A stretch of DNA of 64,000 nt, taken from assembly GCA_947179485.1 (NCBI GenBank), contig OX359247.1, positions 29,240,801-29,304,800 of the forward strand, given 5' to 3'. Within the stretch, counting starts at the first letter, position 1. Each line of letters begins with the position of its first letter. The translations under genes were made by a program, and so were the position numbers. Source of the DNA: Allacma fusca (taxonomy: Eukaryota; Arthropoda; Collembola; Symphypleona; Sminthuridae). The notes beneath the pieces were generated by a model, which worked only from the letters and a program-made list of their open reading frames with translations, was not told the DNA's origin and searched no databases. Of this stretch, positions 63,501-64,000 are shown piece after piece.

Positions 63501-64000
63501 AATGGAGATGTTGGGAAAGTCAACCAGGATAGAAGGCGTACTTGCAGACATTTCAGGAGCTTCAGCATGAATTTGTGACACATTGACTTCTGGCAGATCA
63601 ACATTTATTTTTGGGGCTTTGACTTCTGCTTCAATATTTGGAATGGAGCCGTGGATATTTGTCTTGAGAGATGGTAGCGTACCCTTGAAATCTGCACCGA
63701 ATGATGGTGCTGATCCTTTGATGTCGGCTCCCATAGATGCTACTGATCCTTTAATGTCAGCATCAAGAGATGGTACAGATCCCTTAATGTCAACTGTTGG
63801 TACCTCAACGTTAATGTCAGCCTTTGGAGCTTTGACCTTTCCTCCAAATTTAGGAAGTTTAAAGCCTTTCTTGCCCGCCTTTACATCGACTTTAGCTTTT
63901 ACATTTGGCATTTCCAAACTTTTGTCACCTAATTCCAATTCTGGAAGGTTTCCTTGTAGTGACATATCTGTGTCCAAACTAGTATCTACGGAAACGCCTG
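60519..64000 (-). CDS. AHNAK-like large repeat scaffold protein, C-terminal 1160 residues, 5' end outside window
   Basis: One uninterrupted frame runs from the right edge to TAA at 60519-60521. It is open past the first TTG and ATG near 63965-63977, so the true start lies beyond the window. The first ~430 residues are β-strand-like repeats of the AHNAK/periaxin type (K-V-K-A-P-K, V-D-I-K-G-S, L-P-S-V phrases) with strict 11-residue units near the start. Next comes a D-S-S-S-S-S-D-D-E-E acidic/serine block, then a K/E-rich charged helix (K-E-K-E-E-K-S repeats), more serine-acidic blocks, a basic R-K-P-K-R-S-I-K-R-K-A-P-I-P-P stretch and a long S/T-rich tail. No catalytic domain is seen. It is likely a cytoskeletal or membrane-scaffold protein. 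The AHNAK name rests on repeat style, not on a proven orthology. Confidence 0.65.
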   Translation of the reverse strand, partial: GVSVDTSLDTDMSLQGNLPELELGDKSLEMPNVKAKVDVKAGKKGFKLPKFGGKVKAPKADINVEVPTVDIKGSVPSLDADIKGSVASMGADIKGSAPSFGADFKGTLPSLKTNIHGSIPNIEAEVKAPKINVDLPEVNVSQIHAEAPEMSASTPSILVDFPNISIPDVTFDAPSMDIPTEELPNIAMSGVKSPMKFRAHVKSPQIPGSIPDVSLKTNAPTVSFQTPSMPTLDADLSGVSISQPELSTSISSGKVKVNAGQLPSVKLDGRSSELSTNLPEVAGELQVAGSIPKGSIVGQVPSADASISGDVSLPSVDIKGGKVKMPKIKSKNAKSPEPSVQAGLAGELEIDAPDVDLAGGSVSVKKDDGKEHKAGFMQSLRDFKDKVTHKFQDSSSSSDDEEGDDKGKKVKEGKKVKKTKEEKSKEKEEKSKEKEEKLKIKAEKKAKVKKDKIKKKNSISSASKEDLASSSSDESEAEDSLDSRVNVKADVKLPEASSLVKIVDSSKKSPKDEEKPVIRFPQVDAEWMEEIESIVTAPGNQQLTVKSKPQVAPRRSKSKEPEPADAKQQKKTKKDKRASSSSSSSSDTDGDDTKDKSRKPKRSIKRKAPIPPKVTSIEVINSPRDEDVPDDIADTSENGRRSVSVGDLSRLHIKSNGQPLERTVSVDIATDGATSPNASNIPVLPPFEDLSVMYDASSAAIPHYKTRDSLHSLTPSSSSVETLKASPTSVIHVSPRESVTIVTENVSIDAHQRSSDIQKMMQETLDMMGSIVHQMDAPGYEGKASQVTISTSGSSVLDQGEVEKVAQEAVEEILSAAQTRQSGGVSVITYTVDTEPTRSVTHQGSNVQVTIPDKRIEVSQGESSIVRVTTTQQTSNVTVMNVKGTDASYGDQALGFRMKPDDEVSAEANKRLLRVDSKTRLMQTVADAHDIKISPVNAPLRKDSSSSDSTGSSAGTSPTIRSDTRPPLFNESSRTPQSTQIQLNNQTIEITSTELDGIMMSHSDFLAKQAAMMALRESEPKSYDNWVYVDHKDTHSQSSTDPSSNDDEDISYSRNGALSPTTFKMETEYETSELRVTSSPIMQDESMTTTVYSTTMTLPQKTVTQIVLGQDPVGGQTISIVDSSSPNQVIVSKITLDAASAEDRNKDDHSLPKLETLKK
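63627..63791 (-). repeat. 33-bp coding tandem repeat (5 units of 11 residues)
   Basis: Within the AHNAK-like frame, five consecutive 11-residue units start D-I-K-G-S, D-I-K-G-S, D-I-K-G-S, D-F-K-G-T and N-I-H-G-S. DNA identity is highest in the first three units (words 'atgtcagcatc' and 'atgtcggctcc' recur at 33-bp steps) and falls off after that. Confidence 0.85.

Overview
The window is animal nuclear DNA, most likely from an arthropod and probably an insect. It is AT-rich and has spliced genes with GT-AG introns. Three recognisable animal genes fill the right third: kinesin light chain, CRIPT and an AHNAK-like repeat protein. The left half is packed with retrotransposons of insect-type families (BEL/Pao, Ty3/gypsy, LINEs, hAT). 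I cannot fix the order or species. There is no sign of bacterial operons, CRISPR or horizontally acquired defence genes.

Layout. 1-2140 has no gene I can support. 2145-3165 holds a LINE fragment, a degenerate repeat and a 65-72 bp minisatellite. 3170-26005 is a three-layer nest. A decayed Ty3/gypsy element (gypsy-1, + strand) was split inside its reverse transcriptase by a BEL/Pao element (5663-22102, + strand). That element was split inside its integrase by a second Ty3/gypsy element (gypsy-2, 11369-20612, - strand). The ends are exact: gypsy-2 has two 1072-bp LTRs and a 4-bp duplication, and BEL has two 806-bp LTRs and a 5-bp duplication with one mismatch. Gypsy-1 also carries a ~0.8 kb MITE-like insertion. 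A decayed LINE follows (26041-27745), then a nearly intact but 5'-truncated LINE (28104-32154) with a 13-bp target duplication, a 1410-bp non-autonomous hAT element (33102-34511) with an exact 8-bp duplication, and a GGTGGTATA-type minisatellite.

From about 34.8 kb the window is host DNA. Kinesin light chain runs on the - strand. Ten coding exons between 49725 and 43619 join in frame to 602 codons plus a stop. A conserved alternative C-terminal exon lies far downstream at 39054-39182. Its 5' end probably lies near 55.5 kb, head-to-head with CRIPT (two exons, + strand, 56559-56977). An AHNAK-like protein enters from beyond the right edge on the - strand (stop at 60519), so it converges on CRIPT. 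Kinesin light chain is a cargo adaptor of kinesin-1, CRIPT is a small zinc protein that binds PDZ domains and microtubules, and AHNAK-like proteins are large scaffolds. Whether their adjacency matters is unknown.

The observations I rate highest are: a 359-residue third ORF of unknown family in the envelope position of gypsy-2; a LINE whose ORF2 is in the same frame as ORF1, separated by one UGA, with no AUG before its endonuclease active site; the nested insertions whose LTR divergence agrees with the nesting order; and the alternative 3' exons of kinesin light chain.
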